Shown here: positions 6,324 to 7,345 of the stretch, piece by piece
Layout of the letters: each line of letters opens with the position of its first letter
Position numbering within the stretch: the stretch's first letter is position 1
Assembly (NCBI GenBank): GCA_025352915.1
Contig: JANXSA010000483.1
Span: forward strand, 1 to 7,345
Length of the DNA stretch: 7,345 nucleotides
Source of the DNA: Rhodospirillales bacterium
GTDB taxonomy: Bacteria > Pseudomonadota > Alphaproteobacteria > Acetobacterales > Acetobacteraceae
Direction of reading: 5' to 3'
Position numbers and translations under genes: made by a program
The notes under the pieces: model-generated
Told to the model about the DNA's origin: nothing
Databases searched by the model: none
The model's input: the letters and a program-made list of their open reading frames with translations, nothing else

Positions 6324-6718
6324 GCGGTCCTGCGGCGCCAGGCGAGTGCCGCGATCCCGGCGGCCAGAAGGGCCATGCTGGCGGGCTCGGCGGTGGTGAC
6401 GCTGTTGGCGCCCACCAGGACGGAGTAGGCGCCCAGGCCGAGGGTTTCCGTGTCGATCTGCCCCGCCAGTCGTCGTTGGCGATGGAGGGCGTGAGCGGCC
6501 GAACCGTGAACACTGAACACTGGCACAGCCTCGGCGAAGTCGAAGCGGTCATAGTCGAAATCGCCGTCGGTCAGCGCGCCGGACAACAGGCTGGTGGCGA
6601 TCGTGCCCCCCGGGGTCGCCTCGCACGCGCAGTCGTTGGGCTCGGCCTCGAACAGGGTGACGGCCTGTGCCGCGCCACACAGCGACATGCCCACAGCCAG
6701 GGCCGTCAGAAACCGCAT
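6320..6718 (-). CDS. Short exported PEP-CTERM-like protein (possibly damaged in the middle)
   Basis: A predicted 132-residue exported protein. A signal peptide (MRFLT, hydrophobic core, cleavage likely after A19 in AQA-VT) is followed by EAEPND (24-29), a stretch seen in secreted PPC-like and PEP-CTERM proteins. The C-terminus has the tripartite exosortase sorting signal: EPAS at 111-114 (preceded by TA, not the usual VP), a hydrophobic helix at 115-127 and RRR at 128-130. Such proteins are processed by exosortase and often go with exopolysaccharide; no exosortase is in the window. GGGGA lies 5 nt before the ATG. Residues 76-86 (HALHRQRRLAG) read poorly, and the neighbouring frame gives IANDDW there, so a pair of compensating frameshifts is possible. 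It converges on selD and shares the CTAG stop. The precise function is unknown. Confidence 0.8.
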   Translation of the reverse strand: MRFLTALAVGMSLCGAAQAVTLFEAEPNDCACEATPGGTIATSLLSGALTDGDFDYDRFDFAEAVPVFSVHGSAAHALHRQRRLAGQIDTETLGLGAYSVLVGANSVTTAEPASMALLAAGIAALAWRRRTA

Positions 6719-6871
6719 AGAATTCCCCGCGAGAAATAATACAGCGCAAGCAACAGGCTTCGGTACGGCTACGCAATTTTGACATGCGCTGGCACACTAG
6801 GCGGCGGGGCCGCGGTTGCTCCCGCCGTTAGGCCGCGCCACTCTGCACCGAACCACGCCGAGGAACGCCCG
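6719..6871. promoter_or_regulatory. Divergent intergenic region between PEP-CTERM gene and dehydrogenase gene
   Basis: This 153-bp gap must carry start signals for two genes read away from each other. On the minus strand TATTAT (6741-6736) is a near-consensus -10, but it has no matching -35 and would leave a leader of only about 11 nt before the PEP-CTERM ATG. On the plus strand TTGACA (6779-6784) is a perfect -35 hexamer but the region 16-18 nt downstream is GC-rich with no -10. A spaced inverted repeat CAGCGCA/TGCGCTG (6742-6748 and 6785-6791) and a direct repeat GGCCGCG (6808-6814 and 6831-6837) are also present. None of these is proven as a site. Confidence 0.4.
6861..6864 (+). promoter_or_regulatory. 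Ribosome binding site of the dehydrogenase gene
   Basis: AGGA with 7 nt to the ATG at 6872, a standard Shine-Dalgarno distance. It supports this ATG as the start, which also gives the expected short N-terminus before the first dinucleotide-binding motif. Confidence 0.65.
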
Positions 6872-7345
6872 ATGCGCAGCTACAAGATCGCCTCCATCCC
6901 CGCCGACGGCATCGGGCCCGAGGTGATCGAGGCCGGGTTGGAAGTGCTGGACGCGCTGGCCGGGCGGATGGGCGATTTCCGGCTGGAGGTCACGCGGCTG
7001 GACTGGGGCTCGGACCGCTACAAGGCGACCGGCGCGTTCATGCCGGCTGATGGGATGGCGCAGCTCAAGGCGATGGACGCGATCTATTTCGGCGCGGTCG
7101 GTGCGGTGGATGTGCCGGACCACATCTCGTTGTGGGGCCTGCGGCTGCCGATCTGCCAGGGCTTTGACCAATACGCCAATGTCCGGCCGACGAAGATTTT
7201 TCCGGGGGTCACCTCGCCGTTGCGCGATGTTGGGCCGGGCGATCTGGACTGGCTGATCATCCGCGAGAATTCCGAGGGCGAGTATGCCGGCAATGGCGGG
7301 CGGACCCACAAGGGCATGCCGGAGGAGGTCGCCACCGAAGTCGCC
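6872..7345 (+). CDS. ttuC: Tartrate / D-malate dehydrogenase-type beta-decarboxylating dehydrogenase (partial, C-terminus cut)
   Basis: The first 158 codons of an isocitrate/isopropylmalate dehydrogenase-family enzyme; the frame is open to the window edge, where more than half of a roughly 350-residue protein would be missing. MRSYKIASIPADGIGPEV carries the N-terminal dinucleotide-binding segment of the family. The block GAVGAVDVPDHISLWGLRLP (74-93) and the substrate-site regions NVRPTKIFPGV (103-113) and RENSEGEYAG (131-140) resemble tartrate dehydrogenase/decarboxylase (TtuC) and D-malate dehydrogenase (DmlA) more than LeuB. R105 and R131 occupy the expected carboxylate-binding arginine positions. 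These enzymes are NAD-dependent, metal-requiring and cytoplasmic, oxidising tartrate or decarboxylating D-malate. The catalytic lysine and metal-binding aspartates lie past the edge and cannot be checked. Which substrate is preferred cannot be decided, so the symbol is tentative. Confidence 0.9.
   Translation, partial: MRSYKIASIPADGIGPEVIEAGLEVLDALAGRMGDFRLEVTRLDWGSDRYKATGAFMPADGMAQLKAMDAIYFGAVGAVDVPDHISLWGLRLPICQGFDQYANVRPTKIFPGVTSPLRDVGPGDLDWLIIRENSEGEYAGNGGRTHKGMPEEVATEVA

Noticed and set aside
6789..6806. Sigma-54 type -24/-12 promoter (TGGCAC at 6790-6795), considered because some PEP-CTERM genes use RpoN
   Set aside because: The -12 GC is not at the required spacing, and the element points to the dehydrogenase, not the PEP-CTERM gene.

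Overview
The window is GC-rich, gene-dense DNA of an alphaproteobacterial type. My best guess is an Acetobacteraceae-like or other Rhodospirillales organism. This is inferred from high GC, a SelD fused to an NADH-dehydrogenase-like domain, a PEP-CTERM protein and a family-5 peptide-type ABC transporter. No rRNA or marker gene is present to fix the taxon.

Left part (1-4024, all on the minus strand): a tightly packed ABC importer operon, read right to left. Two paralogous periplasmic solute-binding proteins (4024-2498 and 2501-972) are followed by a DppB-type permease (975-31) and the first 11 codons of what is probably the DppC-type permease, which runs off the left edge (34-1). Every junction is a 4-bp ATGA stop/start overlap. 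The ATPase genes, if in the same operon, lie beyond the window. The substrate (dipeptide, oligopeptide, glutathione or other) cannot be read from the sequence.

Centre (4025-6323): a 181-bp divergent intergenic region with an AT-rich imperfect palindrome, then a plus-strand gene for a 705-residue two-domain protein. Its N-terminal half is an FAD/NAD(P)-dependent oxidoreductase of the NDH-2-like type, and its C-terminal half is a complete selenide, water dikinase (SelD). SelD makes selenophosphate, the selenium donor for selenocysteine and 2-selenouridine synthesis; no other selenium gene is in the window.

Right part (6320-7345): a short minus-strand gene for a predicted exported PEP-CTERM-like protein, convergent with selD and sharing the palindromic CTAG as stop codon on both strands. 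A 153-bp divergent intergenic region follows, then the first 158 codons of a tartrate/D-malate dehydrogenase-type beta-decarboxylating dehydrogenase, cut by the right edge.

All gene families here are known. I found no clearly new system, CRISPR array, insertion sequence, tRNA or rRNA. The most interesting points are the fused SelD with a possible hairpin-bridged ribosome binding site, the twin binding proteins in a fully ATGA-coupled operon, and a PEP-CTERM gene that looks damaged or rearranged in its middle.
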